64,000 nucleotides of DNA, taken from NCBI GenBank assembly GCA_023627715.1, contig JAMAHW010000071.1:124001-188000 (forward strand), read 5' to 3'. The position numbers and the translations under genes were made by a program. The notes below the pieces were generated by a model. The model made no database searches, was not told the origin of the DNA, and worked only from the letters and a program-made list of their open reading frames with translations. The DNA comes from Periconia sp. R9002. Its lineage: Eukaryota; Ascomycota; Dothideomycetes; Pleosporales; Periconiaceae. This document shows positions 1-10,960 of this stretch, piece after piece. Positions within the stretch are counted from its first letter, which is position 1; every line of letters starts with the position of its first letter.

Positions 1-1257
1 GGGTGCCGCCGAGGACGGCGACGGGGCGCCAGCGGAGGACTTCTTTGACGAGGGCGGTGAGGTAGGGGAGGGAGGGGGCGTCGGCGAAGGTGGGGGTTCG
101 TGTTGGGCCGATGGCGGCGTCGAGTTCCTTTGGGGAGGTGAGTTAGTGAGGGGGTTTCTCTTGTTTGGGTTTGGGTGGGACGAGGGGACGGGGATGTTTG
201 AGATTGAAGTGGAAAGCCATATCACGTGATACCTGGATGAATTGACGAAGAGTGAGAGAAACCTTACCGCCTGCGCAGCCCTCAACGCCTCAGGATGCGT
301 CACGAGCGCCAAAAACGCCGAACAAAGCGTCGAAGCCGTCGTATCCGACCCAGCCCCAAACAAACTCGCAGGAATAAACGAAAAGTCGCGATCTGAAAGC
401 GGCACGCCCTCCTTCTCCCGCAACTCCAACAGCAACTTGCAAAGCGAGTCCGGGATCTCCTCCCCCCTCGCCTTCGCGTTCGCGATATCTGATTTCACGA
501 GCTCCACGAGCTTCATATTCTCCGCCGCTTCCTCCCTCCCGTGCGCTTTAATTTCCGCTTTCCACGGCGCCAGCGCGTCGGGGAGGTACTTGAGGAACGG
601 GAACGACTCGACCATGTACTTCCCGGGGACATTTAAGGAGGCGGAGTACTGCATGAACTTGAACCGCTGCCGAATCACCTCGGCATCGAGCGAGTCAATC
701 CGATGCCCATACGCGACGCAAAACACGACACTCGACGTGAACCGCTCGAGCAACTTCTCCCACCTCTCGGGCGCCGCCAACAACTCCCCACACAACCGCG
801 ACGCCTCCGCCTCCTGAACCGGTTTGTACAAACGCAGCGCTTTAGGCGTAAGCGCCTGATGCAGTAATTTCCTCCGCACGCTCCACTCCTTCCCGTACGG
901 CTGCACGAGCACGCTCGCGTTGTCCCACAGGATCTCGCCCATGGCGACCATGCGCGGGCGGGAGGAGTACTTTGCGCTGCGCTTCTCGAGGAGGTCGGCG
1001 GCGATGACCGGGTCCGAGATGACGACGGTGGGTTTGCGCCCGATCCAGATGGTCATTATGGGGCCGTGGGTTTGGCTCCATTTTTGAAAGGCGAGCCAGG
1101 GGGAGGAGGTTGGGAGGGAGAGTTTGTTGCCGAGGAAGGGGAGGGGTTGGGGCCCTGGGGGCATGCGGCGCCAGGTGTTGATGTCGTGGAGGAGGGTGAG
1201 GAGGGGGAGGGCGATGAGGAGGGTGAGGAGGATGTAGGGGAGGGATTCTAGGGCCAT
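1..1257 (-). CDS. Cytochrome P450 monooxygenase, N-terminal part (3' end beyond window)
   Basis: Haem-thiolate monooxygenase, probably ER-anchored. Exon 1 runs from ATG 1257 to 268 (330 codons, phase 0). A GTAAGG donor starts the intron (267-128), which has a CTAAC branch-like site and ends AAAG; exon 2 starts at 127 and leaves the window. The N-terminus is a hydrophobic leucine-rich anchor followed by a proline hinge (MPPGPQPLPFLG). The I-helix oxygen-binding motif AGSDTTAS is present, and exon 2 reaches the K-helix ExxR (EVLRWRP). The haem-binding cysteine lies beyond the window. The layout resembles E-class group I fungal P450s of the O-methylsterigmatocystin-oxidoreductase type, but the substrate cannot be read from the sequence. 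It is divergent from a FAD monooxygenase across about 880 bp, so the two may share regulation or belong to a small metabolic cluster extending left. Confidence 0.9.
   Translation of the reverse strand, partial: MALESLPYILLTLLIALPLLTLLHDINTWRRMPPGPQPLPFLGNKLSLPTSSPWLAFQKWSQTHGPIMTIWIGRKPTVVISDPVIAADLLEKRSAKYSSRPRMVAMGEILWDNASVLVQPYGKEWSVRRKLLHQALTPKALRLYKPVQEAEASRLCGELLAAPERWEKLLERFTSSVVFCVAYGHRIDSLDAEVIRQRFKFMQYSASLNVPGKYMVESFPFLKYLPDALAPWKAEIKAHGREEAAENMKLVELVKSDIANAKARGEEIPDSLCKLLLELREKEGVPLSDRDFSFIPASLFGAGSDTTASTLCSAFLALVTHPEALRAAQAVRFLSLFVNSSRYHVIWLSTSISNIPVPSSHPNPNKRNPLTNSPPQRNSTPPSAQHEPPPSPTPPPSPTSPPSSKKSSAGAPSPSSAAP
128..267 (-). other. Intron of the P450 gene
   Basis: The 140-nt intron joins phase-0 exons. 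Removing it links the end of the I-helix exon (ending ALRAAQA) to ELDAAIG, the usual P450 continuation. Confidence 0.8.
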
Positions 1258-2137
1258 GGTGGGTGATGGGGAGGTGATTGATAGAGCTTCACGGTGGTGG
1301 AGAGAGGCAAAGCTTGAGGAATATCTACCCAGGACGTCCCCCTCACTCTTTCCCCCATCTCGCATCAGGATCAGGATTAGGATCTATGAACATCCGTAGC
1401 GCGTGCAAGTGAGGTTCGGCAGTTGTAGCTGTCCCGGCAGTGAGTGGGTTGCCCACTTGATGGGATGTGGGGTTGCACATAGCTACAACAAACCTCACTT
1501 CAACCTAGAAAGTAGAATAAACGCCAACGACGATGAATTGCCCGAGAACAGCACCCGTCTACCACTTCAAAATCGCCAAAACTCTCATAATCAGAACAAA
1601 AACATAGTCAACCCCCACGAAATAAAAATGAGACATGAAAGAACATAAATATTCCCACACCCTACGTTCATGTCCCAAGTTGGTATACAGTGCGGGGAAG
1701 TGCGGGGCAAAATCCTGGGGTAAAACATTCCCCCTCCATCCTCTTCCCCCATCTTCTCCTCTCTCTCTTTAGGTATCTCGGTACTTCCCCCCACCGAAAC
1801 ATCCAGCGCTAGAACGTTACGTGCACGCAGGGCGGTGGTGGCGTTTGATGTTTTGGACCCGGTTTATTTTTTTATCAATCAGACAGAGTGGAGTGGAGTG
1901 GAGTGGAGTGATTGGGGGGTGTTACATAGGGCTAGCTGGTATGTGAGTAATATATGTATATATATCTATGTAGGGTTATGCAGATAAGATCTTTGTCGGA
2001 TACATTGATCTTGCGGAGAGTCTTACATCCTACACACTTCTTCTCTCTCCTCTTCCCTTCTTCCCTCAACCAACCTCCCTCACAAACCAACCCTCTCCAA
2101 CCCTCACCATTCTCCCCAGCAACAGCAACCCATCACC
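1258..2137. promoter_or_regulatory. Divergent intergenic region between P450 and FAD monooxygenase
   Basis: This 880-bp shared upstream region has no supportable gene. It contains a short pentamer repeat (GGAGT units near 1887-1911). A pyrimidine-rich CT stretch at about 2036-2072 lies 65-100 nt before the monooxygenase ATG, which is typical of filamentous fungal transcription start regions. Promoter function is inferred. Confidence 0.45.
1887..1911. repeat. Pentanucleotide repeat (GGAGT)n
   Basis: Four to five tandem GGAGT units lie in the divergent promoter region. It is a simple-sequence repeat with no known role. Confidence 0.7.
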
Positions 2138-3472
2138 ATGACTACCCCCTCACAGCCCCCCCTCCAAGTCCTCACAATCGGCGCCGGCTTCGGCGGCCTA
2201 ACCGCCGCCATAACCGCCGCCCTTTCCCCCAACACCCACTCCACCCTCCTCGAAGCCTCCCCCACACGCCGCCAACTCGGCGACATCATCAGCTTCGGTT
2301 CCAACTCATCCCGCATCTTCCAATCCTGGGCCGGCGTGGCCGAAAAACTCGACCCGATATGCCACCACAGCACCGGCCTCGAGTTCCGCACCTTCGACGA
2401 CGAGTTTCTGGTCCGACAGGTGTGGGATGAAGGGGGTGAGGGGAAGTGGGGGAAGAGGTTCAATGGACACAGAGGGGAGATTCACGGCGTGGTGTGGGAT
2501 TATGCGGTTGAGGTGGGTGTGCAGATCCGACTCGGGTGTAAAGTAATCCGGTACTTTGAAGACGACGAGAACGGCGGCGCGACAGGTGTGGAGTTGGAAA
2601 GCGGGGAGAAGGTCTTCGCGGACGTGGTGATCGCGGCCGACGGCGTGCGCTCGCGAGCGCGGAATCTCGTCCTAGGGTTCGAAGACCGCCCCGTGAGTTC
2701 CGGGTACGCGGTCTACCGCGCATGGATGGATACTGATAAGTTAAAAGAGGATGTTAGGACGGCGTGGCTGGCGGATCCGAACGTGGATCACCATGTCGGG
2801 TGGTTGGGGCCGGATGTGCATTTTTTGGTGGCGACGCTGCAGAGGGGGACGAAGTGTAGTTGGGTGTTGACGCATAAGGATGAGGGGGATGTTGAGGAGT
2901 CGTATTCGACGCCGGGGACGGTGGAGGGAGCGTTGGGGGCGATTCCCGGGTGGAGTGAGACGTGTCGGGCGATTGTGAGGGCGACGCCGCGGGAGAGGTT
3001 GGTGGATTGGAAGCTGGTGTTTAGGGATCCGCTGCCGACGTGGGTTTCGAGGGGGAGGAGGATTGTGTTGATTGGGGATGCGGCGCATCCTTTCTTACCG
3101 ACGTCGATTCAGGGGGCGAGCCAAGCTATGGAGGATGGAGTAACAATAGCAACATGCCTGGAACGCGCCTTTTCCAAAGTCAACACTGAAGCGCCATCAT
3201 CCAGAAAAACCGCCGTCCAAGAAGCCCTACTCACCTTCCAAAAAATCCGCTACGCCCGCGTCCTCGCGATCCAACGCACAGGCATCACGAACCGCGACCA
3301 ATGGCACAAAGCCGACTTCGATCAAGTGCGGAAAACACCGGACATGGTCAAGTTACCGCGGCACGAGTGGATTCTGAATTTCGATGCCAGGCAGCACGCC
3401 CTCGATGTTTATGATGAGACGGTCAAGGAGCTCGAGAGGGATCCGGGGTGGGTGCCGGATCCTACCCTGTGA
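2138..3472 (+). CDS. FAD-dependent monooxygenase, salicylate hydroxylase-like
   Basis: Single-exon 444-residue group A aromatic hydroxylase-type flavoprotein, which would use FAD and NAD(P)H to hydroxylate a small, probably aromatic substrate. The Rossmann motif IGAGFGGL sits at residues 14-21. A DG-type motif (AADGVRSRAR) is near residue 167, and the second FAD-binding motif GDAAHPFLPTSIQGA starts near residue 313. The ATG has a good context (CACCATGAC). There is no signal peptide or clear membrane anchor. Codon usage shifts from C-ending to G-rich codons along the gene, but the frame is open throughout. It is divergent from the P450; together they could act on one metabolite, but neither substrate is known. 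Confidence 0.9.
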   Translation: MTTPSQPPLQVLTIGAGFGGLTAAITAALSPNTHSTLLEASPTRRQLGDIISFGSNSSRIFQSWAGVAEKLDPICHHSTGLEFRTFDDEFLVRQVWDEGGEGKWGKRFNGHRGEIHGVVWDYAVEVGVQIRLGCKVIRYFEDDENGGATGVELESGEKVFADVVIAADGVRSRARNLVLGFEDRPVSSGYAVYRAWMDTDKLKEDVRTAWLADPNVDHHVGWLGPDVHFLVATLQRGTKCSWVLTHKDEGDVEESYSTPGTVEGALGAIPGWSETCRAIVRATPRERLVDWKLVFRDPLPTWVSRGRRIVLIGDAAHPFLPTSIQGASQAMEDGVTIATCLERAFSKVNTEAPSSRKTAVQEALLTFQKIRYARVLAIQRTGITNRDQWHKADFDQVRKTPDMVKLPRHEWILNFDARQHALDVYDETVKELERDPGWVPDPTL

Positions 3473-3843
3473 TGATCTGTGATGAAGAAGGCAATCAAGG
3501 AAAAAGTACAGGCCTGAGTGGGTGCAAGTCTCGAGGGGTTGCTGAAGAGTTCAGGTTCAAAGTCTCCTGGTGATAAAGCAAAGACCACGGGATGAAAGAA
3601 CAAGTATTGTGAATTGCATCGGTTATTGATATCCATACAAGATAAAACACGCCTTAGAATATAGCATCAGTGAAAGGAAACCCAAAACCACATCCCTTTT
3701 TTTGCGTGCTATTCATAAAATCAGACCGTCAAACGCGATAAAACATGGACAAACCGTAACACTAAAACTCCAACAAACCCCCAAAACTGGGAGCTCAAAT
3801 GAGAACACCAACCTAATGTTACATTCTAATTTCACCTTCCTCT
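3473..3843. other. Convergent 3' intergenic region
   Basis: Space between the stop of the FAD monooxygenase (+) and the stop of acetyl-CoA carboxylase (-). It is presumably two 3' UTRs; no gene seen. Confidence 0.5.
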
Positions 3844-6800
3844 TTACGCCTTGCTCAACATCTTGAGCACCTCTTCCTTCTCGCCCGTGGGTAGTGTCGA
3901 CAGCAGAGCCATCACACCCTTGAGGCCACCCTCTCTGTCCTTGCGCATGAGCTGGGCGATTTCCATAGCAATGCCATCACGCTTCAACAACTCAACGCGG
4001 TCATGCACATTCTTCCTGTTCTCCTCGTACCACACAGCGACGCTCATGTCGTCCTGGTCGAACTTGGGGATCGAAGACCAGGCCTTGAGCATCTCCAAGC
4101 CCTTGGCGCGCGTGATTGCATCAGGCTTAGCTCCATCCACAGAGGGAGCGGCAGCTGATGCCATCTTCTTCAGGATGTACTCCTCATTCAATCTACGGCG
4201 CAGACGCCAGTAGAAAAATCGGCGAGCGTTCTGCCAGCGGAGAGAGGAGCGGATCACACCCTTGGCTTCCATACGACCGGAACGATCGTGGAGATCGGCG
4301 AATTGAAGAGCGATCTGGCTGTAGACGGGGAGAAGGTTTTGTTCGCGCTCCGTCATCTCTGCCTTGACCTTTTGAAGCTCGTCCTTGGGTGTGTTCGGGT
4401 CGTTCAACTTGCGCTTGAGCTGACCATATGTCGGGTCCAAGCGAGCCATGGTTTCGAGCTGCTTGTCCTTGCGGTATTTGATACCAACGATACCTTCGGG
4501 CTCGAGAACACCACCGCGCGAATCCTCATCAGCGTACATCTCCATGAATTGAGAGTTGATGGTAGGATCGACGACGACCCAGGATCCACCACGGAGTTCG
4601 CCGTAGGGAGGAATGTAGACGAAGATGGGCTGTTCATACTTGACGAGGGCATCGACAATGTACGAGCCATACTTGAGGACTTCGTTGTACATGTCACGCT
4701 GACCACCGGAGAAACCACGCCAGTTGGCAAGAATCATCAAGGGCAATTGCTCACCATTGTTGAAATCCTTGATGGCTTGAGCAGTCTTGAAAGCGGAGTT
4801 GGGGTACCAGACACCGCCTGCTTCAGACGCGACTTGCTCAATGGAGTCGGGGTTGGCAGGATCAGCGGGCGTGACGTTCTCGACTGAGCGTGTCTCCACA
4901 CCAATGACACCAACAGGGATACCACCGAGGCGAGCACGACCGACGACAACAGTCTTGGCCCATCCGCCTAGTGCCTCTTCGAAGGAATCACGGTCGAAAA
5001 GACCAGACTGGAAACCATCTTCGTCCTCCTTTCCGGCGATAAGATGCCTAACATCGTAGGCAGCCTTGCCAGGAGGATAGTAGGAGACATCGCGGTCCCA
5101 GTCATCGGCGGTAGGCGAAATGGGAACAGGGTTGTTCTTCTTATCGGGGACGAACGAAAGCCACTTGACGATCTTGGAAACACCTTCGAAGTCGTCGGCC
5201 GCGGTCATGTGGGAAACACCGTTCCTGTACATGATTTGAGTACCACCGAGTTGCAAGTTGGAAGTGTACACCTCGCGACCGAGAAGCTTGTTGATAGCCT
5301 GTGCACCAGTGAGAATAATGGGCTGGCCTTCGATCTGAATGGCACGTTGACCGAGACGGACAAGGTAGGCACCGATACCTAGATAATGTTAGTCAAGTGT
5401 CACAGTTAATATAGTTCATCTGATACGTACCAACGGAACGGCAAGTGACGAGAGTGATGGTGAAGACATCTTCGTAAGCCCTTGATGTTTCACCAGCAAT
5501 CAAACCGGAACCGCGGAGAGACTCAACACCTAGACCATCTTCCTGTCCAATGATGGTGGTGATCTTGTAACGTTGCTCACCATCGGCACTGATCTTTTCG
5601 CAGATGACATCATTGCGCTTGCCATCGACGAAGTGCTTGTACTTCTCGGGCGTCAGGTACAAGTACTCAAAGCCTTGCTCGGGTTTGGATTCATCCTTCC
5701 ACGCGACAGAGAAGTGGGGGATTAGCTCCTCAGCAAGACCGATGCGAGCACCAGAGTTGGCAGAAAGGTAGATGCGGGGAATACCAAGCTTGCGAGCCAG
5801 TTCTGAGCACTTGTGGAAGAAGCCATCCTCCTGGGGACCGAAACTTCCAATCTTGAAGGTGATATCGTTGGCAATCACGATGAAACGACGGCCGCGAGGA
5901 TATTCGGGAGTCTTTGCAGTGATAATCCATCCGACCATACCGATCGTGTTGGAGCCAGGGTCACGGTTGACTTCGGCAAGGTTGTCGTTGTCATCGAGCA
6001 CCAATTCATAGTACTCAATGCATTCTCCCTTGGGTGGTTGCTTTTCGCGCAAGTAGGGGTGCTTGCTGACAGCGGCATGCCAGCTGTTCTCGGTAGCCTG
6101 GCGGAAGAGCTCGGGGAAGTCGTAGACATACTGGGTGCCCATCAAATGAGCCTTGTAACGCTTGGGCTGGAGAGCACCCTTGGTCGGGTAGGGTGTCGAG
6201 ACTGGCTGAAGGTGGAGAGGCCCAATCTTGGAGGTGCCGCCGATGCTGTGGAACACCCACTTGCCAGCCTTCTCGGACTTCTTCTCAGCGTACATGTCCA
6301 CGTTAATGACATATCCGGAGGTGTTGGTGATGACAACACGGAGAGGGTAGGGAGCGCCGGTGGTGGGGTCAGTCACGATGATGCGGATTTCGGCACCAGT
6401 GACACGGAGGCGCCAGAGACGGCGACCAAAGCGATCCAAAAATCCTCCAATAGCCTCCTCGATCTCTGCGGAAGTGAGAGGGAAGATGTGGGAGAAGTTG
6501 ATGAAGATGTGGTTCATATCGGCTTGAGAAGTACCGACAATCTCCAATGCATCTAGAATGTCTGTCATCAACCTATCCGTCTCAGAGATCATGTATTCGG
6601 CGGTAGGAATATCCTCTCGGAGGCGACCGGAACGGACAACAGCCCTCAAGAAGTAGCGCTTGTCACTCTCGGCACCCTTGCCTACGGCCTCGTAGACATG
6701 GATGTTGCGGTTCTCTGTGAAGACTGGCTTGATGTTGAATTTGGATAAACGCCCCAATTCAAGCTGGAAGGCAAGAGCAGGCTCAACGTGACGAATGCTG

Positions 6801-9800
6801 TCATCTTCCTCGTAGCTGGGACCGCGGAAGGTGTAGTAGCCAGGATAAGTTCCGTCCTTGTGGCCACAGATAAAAGTAAGGCGGCGAATGCGGCGGGCCA
6901 AGAGCTCTTCCTTGTAGTCCTTGACAATGGGAAGAATGCGTTCCAGAATCTCCGCATCATCAAAGCTTTCAACGTCACGAACGGCAACATTGACAACGCC
7001 GGTGAGTTCGTCAGAGGTGGAGGCAATAACACCGCTGGTTGGAGTTCGCTTCAGACTCATGGTAGCTTTGAGGTTGAGGGAGCTGGCCTTCTTGGATGGG
7101 CCTACGGCGGGGAACAGGTCAAGCGCCTTGCTCAGGAGTTCATCGGCATCATCAAGATATTCAACGGGGCAGACAACACCTTTCCTTGTAGGTTCGCCTC
7201 CATCCATGCGAGAATCAAGGTACGTCATGTCGCTGATGGAGTGGATGCGGGGTGGTCGCTCGAAGCCAGGAGTGCCGGGGGTGCTTGGCTGAGATGACTC
7301 CACGGGTAGGCCAAATTCAGACTCTCCAACCTTGCGGAGGATGAAATCCCAAGAGAGTATGTATGGTTGTTCACCCTCGGTGTGGTACTGAATGTCCCTC
7401 AGCTGGTACGCACGGTACGCACGTCGAGTGTAAACCTCCAAAGCGGCGAGGGCAACCCATGGGTCCTGGTGCACAAAGAACTGAGGAAGCACATCGAAGA
7501 CAGTGAATCTAGAGTCCACAACCTCCTTGATGACATCAAAGTTGGGTTCACGGTGCTCCCATCCACTCTCTCCGTATCGAGATTCCACAACAGCGGATCG
7601 GAGAATGTGCTCCATCTGCGAAGTACGCTCTTCAAGAGATGGCATAGCACACTGGATGAGAACTTCACGTGCCTTGAGCGAGACCTTTGCCGTCTGCCTA
7701 GACTCAAGCTCGGTGAGCTTAGTGAGGGCGCCCTTGAAGTATTTGGCGACATTTCCAGCACCAGGCTTGTTGGGGCGGTACAGGTCGAGAATGGCAAGAA
7801 CGAGGTTGTTCTTTGTGCTAACCCTAGTATGCGAGAGAACAGTGTGTACAACATTGGTAATGGAGTCACGGTTCTCGTCACGCAACTTCAAAACGACCTC
7901 TTCGTCACGACCGGCGCTGTTGGAAAAGGTGCTCTCCACATTCCAGTACATCTCGATGAGCTTGATCATGACCGCATACTCGTGGGCTTTGAGGCCGTCA
8001 GAGTAGCGAGCGATGACGTCGGTCAGGGGCGTAAGGGCAGCTTTGAGGAGTTCAGCATCGCCCTTTGAAACGTTCTCCTCCAAAAAGCGCTGGAAAGCCT
8101 TGTTGAGCGCTTTGGCAGGGAACTCGAGATTGCGGCTGTGGGCGCGCTCAACGATTTGAGCGAGGGTAGTGTCGAGCTTCTGAGGCATACGCGCGTGCAG
8201 AGCAGATGCCTGTGAGTTCCACTCGCCATATGGCAGTTCCTGGTCGCGAAGGACTTCAACGAGTTCTTTGAGTGTGCTCTGCATGATGACCTGGTTGTCG
8301 AAACCCTGGAGAATATGCTGGAGAATGCCTAGGAGGTAGGCAAACCTCTGCGGAGGCTTGTTACCCATCACTTGAGGAGGCCCAAGGTCGGGAAGGGGGT
8401 CCAAGAAAGGCTGAGCAGATTTGACCTTGGAGGGATCATCCAGAGCAAGTATGCCAAGGATATCTCCAGCCTCAAGCGTCGCTCCAGGCTGCTTGATCAG
8501 GTTCACGTAACCATCTTCTTGGGCAAGCAGGGGCATGTACATCTTCATGACCTCGACTTCAGCGAAAGGCTGTCCTTTCTTGATGTGGTCGCCATTCTCC
8601 ACGGTGAACTTGACCAATTTACCAGGTGAAGGTGTGCGCAATTGGGTTGGGTCGTTCTCCTGCTCCAAGAGGCAAGTCTTGCCGTCAACGGAGAGACGAG
8701 TGGCGCCAACCTCTTCTTTCCAGTAGATGTTGTGGGACTTTCCGCCAAGCAATACAAGGAGACCTCCGTCAGCAAGGGCTCGGATGCCGATGGAGCACTT
8801 GGAACCGTTGATGAAGAGAGTGAAGCTGTCGATGCTGGACCTGGTGGCGGTGAACTTGTATCGGTAGCCCTCGTAGATGAAGTCAATAGGGAAAACGGTC
8901 TTGAGCACTTCCTTTGAAGGAACCTGACCCTTCTCCAAACTAGCCTTGTACTCGTTGATGCACGCTTCGCTTGCAACGTGTGCCTTGGTGACGGCACCGC
9001 AAATAACAGCAATGATGGGATCAGGACGTTCAGCAGTGAGCCTCTTGGAGATCAGCTCATCCAACCAGCCAGTGGTGATGGTGTTGTCCTCGAAAGCGGG
9101 CGTCTCCAGAAGCTTGATGAGGTATTCAACCGTCGTTCGGAAGTCACCACGAATGCTCAACTCCTTGAGCGCAACCACCATGTGCTTCCGAGATGCTTGT
9201 CGGTTCTCGCCGTAGGCGAAAATGTGACCGAACTGAGAATCCGAGTAGCTGTGGATTCCACCAGCGGTACCGACGGAGAAGTAACCCCAGACGTTGGAGC
9301 TACTCCTAAAGTTGAGATCTTGGAGAGTACCACCAGAAGGCTTGAAGCCCTCGTCAGGATCTTCTGAAGTGATACGGCAAGCTGTGCAGTGGCCCTTGGG
9401 AGTCGGTCGTCGCTGGTTCTGAGCACTGCCCTCTTTGGAGAAATCGAAGTCAATCGGTCCACTCGTGTGGGGCTCAGCACCGTACAGCAACCGAATGTCG
9501 CGAATCCTGTGTAGAGGAAGACCCATGGCGATTTGCAGCTGAGCAGCTGGCAAGTTCACGCCAGTGACCATTTCTGTGGTGGGATGCTCGACCTGAAGAC
9601 GGGGGTTCAATTCGAGGAAGTAGAACTTGTCATCAGCGTGCGAGTACAGGTATTCCACCGTACCGGCGGAGACGTAACCAACCAGTCTACCCAAGGAAAC
9701 GGCGGCCTTCTCCATCTCGCGGAAAGTGTGTGGTGTTGCCACCGTCACAGGTGCCTCTTCAATAATCTTTTGGTGTCGGCGCTGCACCGAACAATCACGT

Positions 9801-10960
9801 CCAAAGAGCGAGATGTTGTTACCGTACTGATCGGCCAAAAGCTGCACTTCCAAGTGACGTGCGCTTCCCGCCAACTTCATGATGAAAATGGGCGAACCGG
9901 GGATTTCCGACGCCGCAGCGCGGTAGAGCTGGACAAAGTCCTCCTCGCGCTCGACCTTTCGGATACCCTTACCACCTCCACCTTCCGAGGCCTTGACCAT
10001 GACGGGGAAACCAATCTTCTTGGCCACCGCAAGACCCTCTTCAGGCGTCTTTGTGCATCCCTTATCATAAATGTGGTCCTCGACCGTGACGATTCCGTTC
10101 TCATCGACCTTGACCTCATCTACACCCTCTCCTGACCACGGAATGCAGGGCACATTGGCGTGCTGTGCGACGATTGTGGAGGAGATTTTGTCTCCCAGTG
10201 ACCGCATAGCGGAACCAGGAGGACCAATGAAGACGATCTTTTTCGGCGAAGCGGCGAGGGACTCGGGAAGCTTTGGGTTTTCTGAGGCGTGGCCCCTGTA
10301 TGCGCTGTTAGCACCCAGCTAGGTATGCATCTCACTTTTAGGTGCCAAACATACCATCCTGCCCACACGGCATGAACGTCCATACGCTCTGCCACGTCAA
10401 CAATGAGTTCGACGTTGGCGTAGTTGTTGTTGTTGGTGCCGCCGGGTACCTGGATTACGGGTCAGCCATTCCAGCGGAAAACGTCATTTCTGTCATCAGC
10501 ACCTACCTCAACATATTGATCCGCCATGCGAATGTACTCGGCGTTGGCCTGCAAATCTTCTGGCGTCGCCATGACGGTGAACTGGATTGCCCGTTCATCG
10601 CCAAACGTCTCGTACGCCCATTTCCGCACGGAACGGATCTCTTTGACGGCAGCAATACCGTTGTTTGCGATGAGCACCTGCGGAGTAGCACTGTCAGTCC
10701 CACGTTACTCGGTCGCACTCCACGGCTGAGGCCTGTAGACCACCGCGGGGGGTTATTATTTCGGGGGGGGAGAATCATCTCACATTTGTGATGACGGTGT
10801 GACCATCGTGAGCAGCAACAAAATCCTTCACCTTGCCGGGAGCGGCTTGGCCAAGGTGGTTGCCGCCGATGAAATGCGGCGCAAGGTTGTATTTGGCGGC
10901 CATGGAGCTGGGAGCGCCGTTAGCATGCCCATTGGCACCATTTTGCTGAGCTCCAGCCAT
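3844..10960 (-). CDS. ACC1: Acetyl-CoA carboxylase (multidomain, cytosolic)
   Basis: ATP-dependent carboxylation of acetyl-CoA to malonyl-CoA, the committed step of fatty acid synthesis and the malonyl-CoA source for polyketides. Five exons: 10960-10784, 10677-10507, 10449-10355, 10295-5431 and 5378-3844, with phases that join exactly (6843 nt, 2280 aa), close to usual fungal size. Order: biotin carboxylase with ATP-grasp GGGGKGIR near residue 253 and the [15 protein letters not shown] motif; biotin carrier with EVMKMYM, biotinylated Lys about residue 732 (codon 8545-8543); a long central region; and the carboxyltransferase ([13 protein letters not shown], and [13 protein letters not shown] in the last exon). 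Exons 1-3 carry the conserved N-terminal segments VLIANNG and [13 protein letters not shown], which supports the start at 10960. No mitochondrial presequence is evident. It is essential in fungi, so this part of the window is core genome. Confidence 0.97.

Noticed and set aside
842..1081. 79-aa minus-strand ORF
   Set aside because: It is a shadow frame of the P450 exon, whose reading frame carries the AGSDTTAS and ExxR motifs.
2741..3088. 115-aa minus-strand Arg/Pro-rich ORF
   Set aside because: Antisense shadow of the FAD monooxygenase; composition is an artefact of high G+C third positions.
5813..6556. 247-aa plus-strand ORF inside ACC1
   Set aside because: Antisense to the conserved carboxyltransferase/central coding region; no independent features.
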